NCBI GenBank assembly: GCA_018648925.1
Contig: JABGQE010000011.1
Coordinates: 1-20,317, forward strand
Origin: a bacterium
GTDB taxonomy: Bacteria; Patescibacteriota; Minisyncoccia; Phycocordibacterales; UBA2163
DNA: 20,317 nt
Direction: 5' to 3'
The notes under the pieces were generated by a model. That model was given only the letters and a program-made list of their open reading frames with translations. It did not search any database and was not told where the DNA came from. Positions 1 through 6,661 of the stretch are shown here, in pieces. Every line of letters begins with the position of its first letter. Position 1 is the first letter of the stretch. Made by a program: the position numbers and the translations under genes.

Positions 1-461
1 CCGAAAAATTCCACAATTTTTTGGGCAAGAGACTCAGTGTCTTCTTCTTCTTCAAGATAATCAAGAATATAATCACGAATATCATCAGGAGAAATATTTT
101 CTATAGGGATTACTATATGAGGAGCTAAAAGCTTTTTTGATTTTACTAGAAGTTTTGGTTGCTCATGCTCGTTTTCGTCTGCTACCCAGAAAGATTCAAG
201 AGATGAATATGGACGAAGCGTATTGTCTATTGTTATGCCGCGTGAAGTTATTTTAAACCGCACTTGCGCAGGAGGTTTTGAGGCATTTATCCCTACTGTG
301 AATGCTCCTATTAAAATAACTATCGCAAATAATACATTACTAAAGATGATAGAGGTCGCAGCCGCCGCTATTGCGATAATACCTAATGCCCAAAACCAGT
401 CAGAGCTTTTGTGGATATGCTCGTGTTCAAGGGCTGTCCATTCTAGTTGTGTTTGCTGCAT
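1..461 (-). CDS. Hypothetical two-helix membrane protein (3' end outside window)
   Basis: The frame opens at an ATG (complement of 459-461) and stays open to the window edge, giving at least 153 residues. The N-terminus is MQQTQLEWTALEHEHIHKSS. Two hydrophobic segments follow at about residues 23-41 and 43-56. After them comes a soluble part with beta-strand character (RFKITSRGITIDNTL, then KKLLAPHIVIPIENI) and an acidic stretch of four Glu then Asp. This layout, a helical hairpin followed by a PH-like beta domain, resembles small bacterial PH-like membrane proteins of the DUF5673 kind common in Parcubacteria. That family link is from memory and tentative. It lies 14 nt after the pilin stop on the same strand and has no SD site, so it is probably co-transcribed with the pilin. 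The function is unknown. Confidence 0.7.
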   Translation of the reverse strand, partial: MQQTQLEWTALEHEHIHKSSDWFWALGIIAIAAAATSIIFSNVLFAIVILIGAFTVGINASKPPAQVRFKITSRGITIDNTLRPYSSLESFWVADENEHEQPKLLVKSKKLLAPHIVIPIENISPDDIRDYILDYLEEEEDTESLAQKIVEFF

Positions 462-475
462 GTTAGGTGGGTTCT

Positions 476-895
476 TTAGGGGGTTATTGTGTTTCCACAT
501 CCTTGTGAGAAGTTTGGAATAGAGTCTGTCTCAAGGCAAAATGAAATTATGAAAGTATTACCACTTGAATCTGATATATATGTGTAAGGATTTGTTGGGT
601 GTGTTGGGTCTGTTGGTACTTCACTTATTACGTCGTCACCTTCAAGCGCTGTTGAAACAACGTCGCTACCGGTAATTGTTACAAGGGTTGTTGCTATTGG
701 GAATTTGTCGTTATTGTCTGCGTAAAGCACTAAAGCTTTACTTATCTCACGTACATCAGACATTCTTTTTGCGTCGCGTGATTTTTCTTTTACTCCACCT
801 ATTAATGCTATTGTGGCTGTAAAGAGCATTGCGATTATTGCTAAAGAAACAAGAAGTTCCATAATTGTAAAACCTTTTTTATTTAAATTTTTCAT
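476..895 (-). CDS. Type IV pilin / pseudopilin-like protein
   Basis: The 139-residue product begins MKNLNKKGFTIMELLVSLAI, a textbook class III signal: a short basic leader, Gly-Phe prepilin peptidase site, Glu at mature position 5 and a hydrophobic helix of about 20 residues. The globular part contains the pseudopilin-type stretch SRDAKRMSDVREISKALVLY and ends with two Cys (FCLETD...QGCGN) that could form the C-terminal disulfide loop of pilins. An upstream in-frame ATG would add 11 residues (MFEIHRDKIYI). The internal start at 895 is preferred because it gives the normal leader length and lies 7 nt from an extended -10 box. The product should be processed by a prepilin peptidase and inserted in the membrane. 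pilM-N-O lie about 6.4 kb away. The exact role (major pilin, minor pilin or pseudopilin) cannot be read from sequence. Confidence 0.87.
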   Translation of the reverse strand: MKNLNKKGFTIMELLVSLAIIAMLFTATIALIGGVKEKSRDAKRMSDVREISKALVLYADNNDKFPIATTLVTITGSDVVSTALEGDDVISEVPTDPTHPTNPYTYISDSSGNTFIISFCLETDSIPNFSQGCGNTITP

Positions 896-902
896 TATAT
901 AT

Positions 903-911
903 ATTTTATCA
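903..911 (-). promoter_or_regulatory. Extended -10 promoter of the pilin-like gene (leaderless start)
   Basis: On the minus strand the sequence reads TGATAAAAT, a TGn-extended -10 element, followed by 7 nt and then the ATG at 895. Transcription would begin at or beside the A of the start codon. No SD site is present. The match is by eye. Confidence 0.5.
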
Positions 912-1025
912 CGGTGTATCTCAAACACAACTTCATTTGGTGGGATTGTCGTCCAAATGGTATAAATATGAGATATGAATAAACAAAAAGATACATTATT
1001 TCTAATTTTATTACGTTAAAAAAGA

Positions 1026-1031
1026 TAATAT
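1026..1031 (+). promoter_or_regulatory. -10 box of the cytochrome d1-like gene
   Basis: TAATAT is followed by 6 nt (ATACAT) and then the ATG at 1038, the same geometry as other unit-leading genes in the window. No convincing -35 is seen 17 nt upstream. A second candidate, an extended -10 (TGGTATAAA, 958-966), lies further up and would give a leader of about 65 nt. Confidence 0.4.
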
Positions 1032-1037
1032 ATACAT

Positions 1038-2651
1038 ATGAAAAAAATAAATCTAATTTTCCTTATAATAATCATCGCTGTAGTAGGCTATCTAAGTTAT
1101 TTTGGTTATAACACTGTCGTAAAAAGTAGGCCTGATATTAAGATTGATGTAGTGAGTGTGGATTCTGGTTGGGATGTTGATATAAAAGTTGAGAATTTTG
1201 TAGTTGGTAAGCAGGATGGTCATGTGCATTTATATATAGACGACAACTTGGTAAGTTTGGTGTATGAGCAAACTTACCATATAGATCCATTGCCGAAAGG
1301 GGAACATGCTATACGCACCGCTCTCTTCACACCTATGCACAAAGAAATAAAAGTTCTTGGAGAAGCTGTGTCAGATTCTGTTACGATCGTGTCTGACGAG
1401 GATGGTATCATGCCACCAACTTTAAAGATGGATATGACTATTAGTGCGGGAGGTGATATGAAAAACATGGAAGGTGGTTATGGTAAAGGAGAAGAGTCTA
1501 GTGAGGAGTTTGTATATGACCCAAAAAGTGAGGTTTACACTAGTCGTAAGTGGAATACTCGGGACATTATGATTGTGGTGGAAAAAAAGCTTGGTGGTAT
1601 AGCTTTAGTTGATGGAAGTAAGAATGAAACAGTTGCAAGGATAAAAGGTATTGGTAAACAACCACACACTATTGTTTTCTCTCCAGATGCCAAGTACGGT
1701 TATCTTATTTCAAGAGATGGTTGGCTTAGTAAGATTAATTTGAATAAAGCCGAGGTTTCAAAATCTGTAAAAGTTGGCATAAGCTCAAGAGGTACAGCTA
1801 TGACTGAGAGCGGAAAGTTTATAGCAATTGGTAATTATGACCCGAATACATTAGTAATCCTTGATGCTAAAACTCTTGAAGTTGTAAAAGAAATACCTCT
1901 AATGGATACACGTGTTAAAGATGGAGTTATATCTAGAGCGGGAGCGTTACTCGATTTTGGCGAGATGATAGCCGTTGCGCTAAAGGATATTAATAGTGTT
2001 TGGGTTGTTGATACTTCTCTAAAGGGAATGCCGGTTACTAATTATTTTTGGGATGTTGGCGACGAGGGAGGTATAATGCATGACGGTTACGCGACTCCTG
2101 ACGGGCGTCACCTTGTATTTTCTATTGAACAGTCAAATGTTGTGTGGATATTAGATGCACTTGAAATGAAAGAAATAGGAGAGATAAAGACTGGTGTAAA
2201 GCCTCATACTGGCCCAGGCGCTACATGGAAGAACCTCACATTCATACCTGCTATTGAGGAGGGTAAGACTACTGTTATAAATACCGATACATGGAAACTT
2301 GTTGATTATATTGAGACTGATCAACCAAGTCAGTTTCCACGTTCGTATACAAGAGATGAAGGCTATCCTTACGTATGGTTAGATAGTTGGGACGTCGGCA
2401 AGAGTGATGAGCTTTACATAATAGACGCGCGTGATTTGTCGATTGTAAAAACTATTGTACCAATTGAAGGCAGTATGGTAATACACCCTGAATTTACATA
2501 TGACGGAAAATATGTGTATGTCTCAATGATGCAAAAAGATATGGTTTACATATATGATGCAAATACTTTTGAATTTGTAGATAAATTAGAAATGACAAAC
2601 CCGACAGGCATTTTTAATGTAGGGTTAAGGGTAAGTGAGGCTGGGTTGTAG
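1038..2651 (+). CDS. Membrane-anchored cytochrome d1-type beta-propeller (NirS/NirF/NirN-like)
   Basis: This 537-residue protein has an N-terminal signal anchor at about residues 5-22. A small His-containing domain follows (GHVHLYIDD at 61-69, YHIDPLPKGEHAI at 80-92, PMHKE at 99-103). From about residue 172 to the end it reads as a d1-heme eight-bladed propeller. Compared by eye with NirS: GKQPHTIVFSPD (His210) aligns with the axial d1 His, MHDGY (His348) and KPHTGPGA (His390) align with the two distal catalytic His, RDGWLSKINL matches RDGKVNMIDL, and NPTGIFNV matches the C-terminal TPTGKFNV. There is no Cys anywhere, so the cytochrome c domain of NirS/NirN is absent. NirF, a heme d1 biosynthesis protein, also lacks a c domain and is the main alternative. 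No heme d1 biosynthesis gene is in this window. It leads an apparent operon with the NirK-like gene 26 nt downstream. Fold is well supported; activity is not. Confidence 0.8.
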   Translation: MKKINLIFLIIIIAVVGYLSYFGYNTVVKSRPDIKIDVVSVDSGWDVDIKVENFVVGKQDGHVHLYIDDNLVSLVYEQTYHIDPLPKGEHAIRTALFTPMHKEIKVLGEAVSDSVTIVSDEDGIMPPTLKMDMTISAGGDMKNMEGGYGKGEESSEEFVYDPKSEVYTSRKWNTRDIMIVVEKKLGGIALVDGSKNETVARIKGIGKQPHTIVFSPDAKYGYLISRDGWLSKINLNKAEVSKSVKVGISSRGTAMTESGKFIAIGNYDPNTLVILDAKTLEVVKEIPLMDTRVKDGVISRAGALLDFGEMIAVALKDINSVWVVDTSLKGMPVTNYFWDVGDEGGIMHDGYATPDGRHLVFSIEQSNVVWILDALEMKEIGEIKTGVKPHTGPGATWKNLTFIPAIEEGKTTVINTDTWKLVDYIETDQPSQFPRSYTRDEGYPYVWLDSWDVGKSDELYIIDARDLSIVKTIVPIEGSMVIHPEFTYDGKYVYVSMMQKDMVYIYDANTFEFVDKLEMTNPTGIFNVGLRVSEAGL

Positions 2652-2677
2652 TTTCTTAATTTAACAAGAGGCTTTGA

Positions 2678-3619
2678 ATGGTTATGAAAAAAATAAAAAT
2701 ACTTCCAATTGTACCGTTTATATTAATTGTTATATTTGGCGGATTACTCACGTACTTTTCTTTTAATGAATCGCTTAAAAGAATAAGAGCTGTAACTGTA
2801 GACGATATATCACGCAGTCCTGACGATTTACCCGCTCAAATTAATAGAGATTATTCAAGACGTGTATCTGTTGATCTTGAAGCTGTGTCTGTTGTAGCGG
2901 AATTTGATGATGGCAAGACTTATGAATATTGGACTTTCAACAAGCAGGTTCCAGGGCCGCTTATACGTGTAAGGGAGGGGGATACAGTGAATATAACGCT
3001 TACTCATTTACGTAAAGCGTATGAAGAGCAGAAAACAATAAATTCACATAGTCATAGTCCTAGTGATATTGAGCGCATTCGTTCAATAAAACTTGAAGAC
3101 CGTGAAGAGTCAGATCGTTTTGAGTATTCGTTTGGTTTTGAAGGTGTGGAACTGATGAAGGTAGGACTTGGAGAGACGAAATCGTTTGAACTTAAGACAA
3201 CAAAACCTGGTCTTTATATCTATAACAGCGGTGGCGCTAATGCGCCAACTCATATTGCAAGAGGAATGTATGGGATGATTCTTGTCGAGCCAAGAGATGG
3301 CCTTCCTAAGGTTGATAGAGAGTATTATGTAATGGAGGGTGAGATTTATACAAATAAAGATTCTGGAGACAGTGGATTTCATAAATTAGATGAAGAAGAG
3401 CTTTTAGCGAAAAATCCTGATTACAACGTATTTAATGGAAGTGTAAACGCATTTAGAGAAGAGAATGCTTTGACTACTGATGTAGGGGAAACAGTGAGAA
3501 TATTTTTTGGTAATAGTGGGCAAAATATTTCAAGCTTCCACATGATTGGTGGTATAGACCTACATTCCACACTTGTTCCAGCTGGAGGGACGGCCATAAT
3601 TGAGACTGTGTCACAATAG
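2678..3619 (+). CDS. NirK-like two-cupredoxin protein lacking copper ligands, C-terminally truncated
   Basis: The 313-residue product has a signal anchor (about residues 8-27) and two cupredoxin domains typical of copper nitrite reductase. Landmarks are FNKQVPGPLIRVREGD (88-102), GLYIYNSGG (178-186), RGMYGMILVEPRDGLPKVDR (195-214), VFNGSVNA (251-258) and SFHMIGG (286-292). The ligands are changed. The HxxDFH motif is YSFGFE (150-155), and the FVYHC motif is YIYNS (180-184). His192 and Met197 of the type 1 site remain. No Cys occurs anywhere. After HMIGG about 15-20 residues of the usual domain 2 are missing, and the protein stops at AIIETVSQ, before the segment carrying the third type 2 His. 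A charged insert of about 30 residues (114-146) precedes the first ligand strand. The start at 2678 follows AAGAGG by 6 nt; 2684 is an alternative. It is either a repurposed structural relative or an early pseudogene. Confidence 0.78.
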   Translation: MVMKKIKILPIVPFILIVIFGGLLTYFSFNESLKRIRAVTVDDISRSPDDLPAQINRDYSRRVSVDLEAVSVVAEFDDGKTYEYWTFNKQVPGPLIRVREGDTVNITLTHLRKAYEEQKTINSHSHSPSDIERIRSIKLEDREESDRFEYSFGFEGVELMKVGLGETKSFELKTTKPGLYIYNSGGANAPTHIARGMYGMILVEPRDGLPKVDREYYVMEGEIYTNKDSGDSGFHKLDEEELLAKNPDYNVFNGSVNAFREENALTTDVGETVRIFFGNSGQNISSFHMIGGIDLHSTLVPAGGTAIIETVSQ

Positions 3620-3711
3620 GATAACTTTGTTGCTCGTACTAACGAGAGTGTGAGATAATCTAAGTTATATTACGGTCGACAGTAATAATTATTTAAATTA
3701 AAAATTATATT

Positions 3712-4167
3712 ATGAATGGAATTTCAAAATTAAAATCAATCGTACTTGCTATCATAGTAATCGACTTGATTTTAGTATTCCCAGTGATGCTTTCTTATGA
3801 AAAAGTAGGTGCTTTTTTTAAGGTAAGTTCAAACGGTATACCAGAGGTATTCGTAACTCTTTTGGTAGAAATTATTCTTCTTACACTAACTGCTCTGGTG
3901 GCATATATGGTTGCACGAATATTTAGAGGTACGGCATTTGCTTCTGCTTTTTACTTCATAGCATGGGGTGTATTACTTTATGGTATTGGAGACTCACACA
4001 TCCTGATTTGGATGTATACAGGAGTAGAGTCGTTCCCAGCGTTTCTAGGACCTGCAGGCTCATCAATTGCTCATGCGTTAGGTGTAGGACTAGGATTTAT
4101 ATTGGTAATCTTGGGTCTATATAAACTTGCAAAAGCTCGTAATAAAATAGGAGGCGGATCAATGTAA
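3712..4167 (+). CDS. Small four-helix integral membrane protein of the d1/NirK-like locus
   Basis: This 151-residue protein shows four hydrophobic segments at roughly residues 8-26, 44-67, 75-93 and 112-138. Polar or charged residues sit at helix ends: Glu51, the motif GIGDSH (91-96) and SSIAHALGVG (116-125). A His next to one helix and another within the last helix could bind heme b or face a quinone, but this is inference only. It lies 92 nt after the NirK-like stop, on the same strand, before a strong palindrome that appears to end the unit. The upstream leader is AT-rich with no SD. I do not recognise the family. Its position suggests a membrane partner of the two anchored periplasmic-type proteins upstream. 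Confidence 0.7.
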   Translation: MNGISKLKSIVLAIIVIDLILVFPVMLSYEKVGAFFKVSSNGIPEVFVTLLVEIILLTLTALVAYMVARIFRGTAFASAFYFIAWGVLLYGIGDSHILIWMYTGVESFPAFLGPAGSSIAHALGVGLGFILVILGLYKLAKARNKIGGGSM

Positions 4168-4185
4168 TCCACTTTTAATTTTGTA

Positions 4186-4231
4186 CTGTTAAACAAAACA
4201 CACAACATATGTTGTGTGTTTTGTTTAACAG
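4186..4231 (+). terminator. 46-bp perfect palindrome, probable terminator
   Basis: The left arm starts CTGTTAAACAAAACACAC (4186-4203) and the right arm ends GTGTGTTTTGTTTAACAG (4214-4231). All 23 base pairs match, with the centre at CAT|ATG. A short T-run (GTTTTTG) begins 6 nt after it. It lies between the membrane protein gene and the histidine kinase and most likely ends the d1/NirK-like transcript. In DNA it could extrude as a cruciform. Confidence 0.65.
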
Positions 4232-4266
4232 AGTCCGTTTTTGTGTTAGATTTAATATAAGAATTT

Positions 4267-5529
4267 ATGAAGACTGTTAAAGATAATATTTATTTAATTA
4301 TAGCTGGAGTTTTTGCATTTATAACTATAAACACAGCTTTGTTTTATGCGTACCCTGGTAAGTTTACAGCTATTGCGTATGTAACGATTCTGATTATCCC
4401 TCTTTTTGTTGCACTAGTCTTGGTGTTTACTAGATTTTCATTTTTGTTTACTTCTAGGATCTCTGAGCAAGAAGACGAGAAGAAGTTATTGCGCGAGCGT
4501 CAAAAAGAAATAGTGGAAAACATGGTAGAGGGGCTTGTTGTGCACAATAAGTCAGGGAAAATTCTTTCAGTTAATAGTATTGCAGAAAAGTTTTTAGGAA
4601 TTCCTGCTTCTGAGATTTTATATAAAACCAATCTAGAATTAAGCAAAAAGTCACTTCTACTTGATGCATTGTTTAAGAAGTTTGAGTCAGGCTCTGAAAA
4701 GGAATATTCGTATAAAGACAAATACGGTAGGGATTATGTGTTTAAAATAATAAGTGTAGAGCTTAGTAAGAAAAGAGGTGAAATACTTAAAATAATCAGA
4801 GATATTTCTAGAGAGAAACATTTAAATAAAATGAAATCAGAGTATTTGACTGTTATGTCTCATAAATTCTTAACACCACTTAATGGTATAAAGTGGACGG
4901 CGCCGAGTATTTTAGATAAAGACGTGGACAGTGCAGACAAAGAAAGGTTTGTAAAAAATATTATAGAAAGTACGGACGAGCTAATAGAACTAACGTCTCT
5001 TTTGCTTAGAGTTACAGAGATGGAAGAGGGTAATTTTGGGTATAAATTAGGACCTGTTGATATTCGTGTAATTATAGAAAATTCGATTAAAGACAGAAAG
5101 GAAGATATTGATGAAAGAAAAATATTAATGGTATTTAATAAGTCAGATATTCCTATCCCTTCTGTTACAGCAGATAAAGACAGAGTAAAGGTTGTAGTAG
5201 ATAATTTTATAGATAATGCAATAAAGTATTCTTCAGAGGAAGGAGGGGTAGAGATTTCGTTAGAAGATGATGGTAAAAATATTAGATTTAGTATTAAAGA
5301 TGATGGTATTGGTATATCAAAAAAAGCGCAACCAGATATATTCTCAAAGTTTATTAGAGACGACAGAGCTATAGCAATGCATACAGAGGGTTCTGGGCTA
5401 GGGCTCTTTATAGCGAAAAATATAATAGAAGAGCTTGGTGGAAAAATAGGTTTTGTAAGTACCGAAGGTGAGGGTTCAACATTTTTCTTTACACTCCCTA
5501 AAGAAAACAAGAAGCACAATATAAAATAA
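4267..5529 (+). CDS. Membrane PAS-domain sensor histidine kinase
   Basis: The 420-residue protein has two transmembrane helices (about 8-27 and 36-61) with almost no extracellular loop. A PAS domain follows (about 78-180: EIVENMVEGLVVHNKSGKIL). The HisKA helix carries the phospho-acceptor His199 in VMSHKFLTPLNGIKW, and then comes a HATPase_c domain. That domain shows the N box (DNFIDNAIKYS), G1 box (DDGIGIS), F box (DIFSKFIR) and G2 box (GSGLGLFIAKNIIEELGG). The architecture is typical of CPR and Firmicutes-like PAS kinases. The tiny periplasmic loop means sensing is probably by PAS or the membrane. Only about 5-8 nt separate possible -10 boxes (TAATAT 4253 or TATAAG 4256) from the ATG, so the mRNA may be leaderless. 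A response regulator is convergent on the other strand, not in the same operon. Confidence 0.93.
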   Translation: MKTVKDNIYLIIAGVFAFITINTALFYAYPGKFTAIAYVTILIIPLFVALVLVFTRFSFLFTSRISEQEDEKKLLRERQKEIVENMVEGLVVHNKSGKILSVNSIAEKFLGIPASEILYKTNLELSKKSLLLDALFKKFESGSEKEYSYKDKYGRDYVFKIISVELSKKRGEILKIIRDISREKHLNKMKSEYLTVMSHKFLTPLNGIKWTAPSILDKDVDSADKERFVKNIIESTDELIELTSLLLRVTEMEEGNFGYKLGPVDIRVIIENSIKDRKEDIDERKILMVFNKSDIPIPSVTADKDRVKVVVDNFIDNAIKYSSEEGGVEISLEDDGKNIRFSIKDDGIGISKKAQPDIFSKFIRDDRAIAMHTEGSGLGLFIAKNIIEELGGKIGFVSTEGEGSTFFFTLPKENKKHNIK

Positions 5530-5530
5530 A

Positions 5531-5564
5531 AAATCACCCCGTCTCAAATGAGACGGGGTGATTT
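5531..5564. terminator. Bidirectional terminator between histidine kinase and response regulator
   Basis: A perfect 15-bp stem (left arm AAATCACCCCGTCTC, 5531-5545; loop AAAT; right arm ending GGTGATTT) is flanked by an A-run on the left and a T-run on the right. It can therefore stop transcription in both directions. It starts immediately after the kinase stop codon and ends a few bases from the response regulator stop. Confidence 0.93.
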
Positions 5565-5569
5565 TTAAA

Positions 5570-5938
5570 CTATTTGTTTTCAGATAGAAAAGTTTTTACT
5601 TTCTGTACTATATCTTTGGGAATACTTTGTGCTTTTATTATATAATCTTTTGCACCAAGTGCTGTTGCTTTGTCTATGCTCTCTTGGTCAAACAGGTTTG
5701 ATAAGACGATTACAGGGGTAGGGTTGTTCTCTTCTTTTAGTTTTGTCAGAACTTCAAGCCCATGCATTTTAGGTAGGACAAGGTCTAATAAGATAAGGTC
5801 AAATTTTCCACCCCCTATCTTCTCAAGGCCATCTTCTCCGTTAACGGCGATTTCAATATCAAGACCTTCTTTTATGCTTGTTTTGGCAAGCATCTCAAGA
5901 AGAAAGTTGTCATCTTCTATTATAAGTATTTTAGGCAT
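5570..5938 (-). CDS. Single-domain (CheY-like) response regulator
   Basis: The 122-residue product is a receiver domain with no output domain. The acidic pair Asp9-Asp10 (LIIEDDN), phospho-acceptor Asp52 (LILLDLVLPKMHG), Ser80 (VIVLSN) and Lys102 (KDYIIKA) are all in place, so it should be phosphorylatable. With no DNA-binding part it would act through protein contacts, for example on pilus components or as a phosphorelay intermediate. It is convergent with the histidine kinase, which is the natural candidate partner, but it has its own promoter. That promoter places the transcription start at the ATG. Confidence 0.93.
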   Translation of the reverse strand: MPKILIIEDDNFLLEMLAKTSIKEGLDIEIAVNGEDGLEKIGGGKFDLILLDLVLPKMHGLEVLTKLKEENNPTPVIVLSNLFDQESIDKATALGAKDYIIKAQSIPKDIVQKVKTFLSENK

Positions 5939-5944
5939 GATTAT

Positions 5945-5973
5945 ATTGTAATTTATTTTTGTATGGGTGGCAA
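5945..5973 (-). promoter_or_regulatory. Promoter of the response regulator (leaderless)
   Basis: On the minus strand TTGCCA (-35, 5968-5973), a 17-nt spacer and TACAAT (-10, 5945-5950) lie just above the gene, with 6 nt between the -10 and the ATG at 5938. This is the best -35/-10 pair among the leaderless candidates. Confidence 0.65.
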
Positions 5974-6023
5974 TGTGAGGATAAGTATTTGAATAAATAT
6001 TATATAAATAGTATCATCAAAGC

Positions 6024-6052
6024 TTGTTTATGGTAAGAATTTAGCTTAATAT
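6024..6052 (+). promoter_or_regulatory. Promoter of tRNA-Ser
   Basis: TTGTTT (6024-6029), a 17-nt spacer and TAATAT (6047-6052) lie about 20 bp before the mature tRNA 5' end, as expected for a tRNA promoter with a short 5' leader. Confidence 0.5.
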
Positions 6053-6072
6053 AAGGAACATAGTTAAATATT

Positions 6073-6163
6073 GGAGAGGTGGCTCGAGTGGTTGAAGGCG
6101 GCTGTCTTGAAAACAGCTAAGGGGGAAACTCCTTCGAGGGTTCGAATCCCTCCCTCTCCGCCA
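6073..6163 (+). tRNA. tRNA-Ser (anticodon TGA), CCA encoded
   Basis: The acceptor arms GGAGAGG and CCTCTCC pair. The anticodon arm reads GCTGT-CTTGAAA-ACAGC, giving anticodon TGA for serine UCA. A long class II variable arm (AAGGGGGAAACTCCTTC region) and the T-arm GAGGGTTCGAATCCCTC complete the fold. Discriminator G at 6160 is followed by an encoded CCA (6161-6163). Confidence 0.97.
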
Positions 6164-6171
6164 ATTTGTAG

Positions 6172-6177
6172 TATAAT
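6172..6177 (+). promoter_or_regulatory. -10 box before the 26-codon ORF / ruvX unit
   Basis: TATAAT is followed by exactly 6 nt (TATATT) and the ATG at 6184. This is the same leaderless geometry as at other unit-leading genes. No -35 is recognisable; the upstream sequence is the 3' half of tRNA-Ser. Confidence 0.45.
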
Positions 6178-6183
6178 TATATT

Positions 6184-6264
6184 ATGGGTGAAACTACAAA
6201 AATCGTAATAATGGTACTTTTTGCACTACTGCTGGCATTTATACTTTTCGCATTACTTCTATAA
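6184..6264 (+). CDS. Possible 26-residue single-helix membrane peptide
   Basis: The reading frame ATG...TAA encodes MGETTKIVIMVLFALLLAFI followed by LFALLL. That is a short polar start and then about 19 uninterrupted hydrophobic residues, which would span a membrane once. It begins 6 nt after a consensus TATAAT and its stop codon ends one base before the ruvX ATG, so termination could couple to ruvX initiation. It may be a real small protein or a leader peptide. Composition alone cannot prove translation, since AT-rich DNA easily gives hydrophobic codons. Confidence 0.35.
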   Translation: MGETTKIVIMVLFALLLAFILFALLL

Positions 6265-6265
6265 A

Positions 6266-6661
6266 ATGAAACCACAAAGGATTTTAGGTGTTGATTTCGG
6301 CACTAAAAAAGTAGGTATTGCCGTTTCAGATGAAAACGGCAACTTTGCATTGCCTAAAGTTGTTCTACAAAATGATAAGGACTTGATAGGTAGTTTCCAA
6401 ACGATTCTCAAAGAAGAAAATATTGGCGAGATAGTAATAGGTGAGTCTATAAATTATAAAGGTGAAGAAAACCTTGTTATGAAAGACGTTAAGAGATTCA
6501 TAGAAAAGATAAAAGAATTTTCTGACGCATTAATCACACTTGAACCTGAGTTCTTAACATCATCACAGGTAAGAAATACTCAAGGAGATGGTAAGATGAT
6601 AGATGCATCAGCAGCAGCTCTAATACTACAAAGCTCTTTGGATAAAAGAAATAATAAATGA
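6266..6661 (+). CDS. ruvX: Putative Holliday junction resolvase / pre-16S rRNA nuclease RuvX (YqgF)
   Basis: From the ATG at 6266 the product is 131 residues (MKPQRILGVDFGTKKVGIAV), close to the family's usual 130-150. The RNase H-like fold is marked by the first-strand Asp in GVDFGTKKVGIAVSD, the IGEIVIGESI strand, LEPEFLTSSQ in place of the family's DERxTS segment, and the C-terminal DASAAALILQ with its catalytic Asp. An upstream ATG at 6221 in the same frame would add 15 residues of low-quality sequence and overlap the small peptide ORF, so it is rejected. The family acts in 16S rRNA 5' maturation and possibly recombination. Its stop overlaps the next gene by four bases (ATGA), so the two are translationally coupled. 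Confidence 0.85.
   Translation: MKPQRILGVDFGTKKVGIAVSDENGNFALPKVVLQNDKDLIGSFQTILKEENIGEIVIGESINYKGEENLVMKDVKRFIEKIKEFSDALITLEPEFLTSSQVRNTQGDGKMIDASAAALILQSSLDKRNNK

Noticed and set aside
223..522. Plus-strand open frame of 99 codons at the left edge
   Set aside because: It lies antisense to the membrane protein gene (1-461) and the end of the pilin gene, is Cys-rich without pattern and has no start signal.
3617..3619. TAG in the NirK-like gene as a sign of stop-codon reassignment
   Set aside because: TAG is used as the ordinary end of other genes here (d1, response regulator, SIMPL, nusG), and TGA ends ruvX, so the standard code holds. A premature stop is the simpler reading.
4860..5537. 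Long open frame (225 codons) on the strand opposite the histidine kinase
   Set aside because: It is dominated by Ser, Ile, Leu and Pro in a pattern complementary to the kinase codons, has no start signal, and covers the conserved HisKA/HATPase coding sequence. It is a shadow frame.
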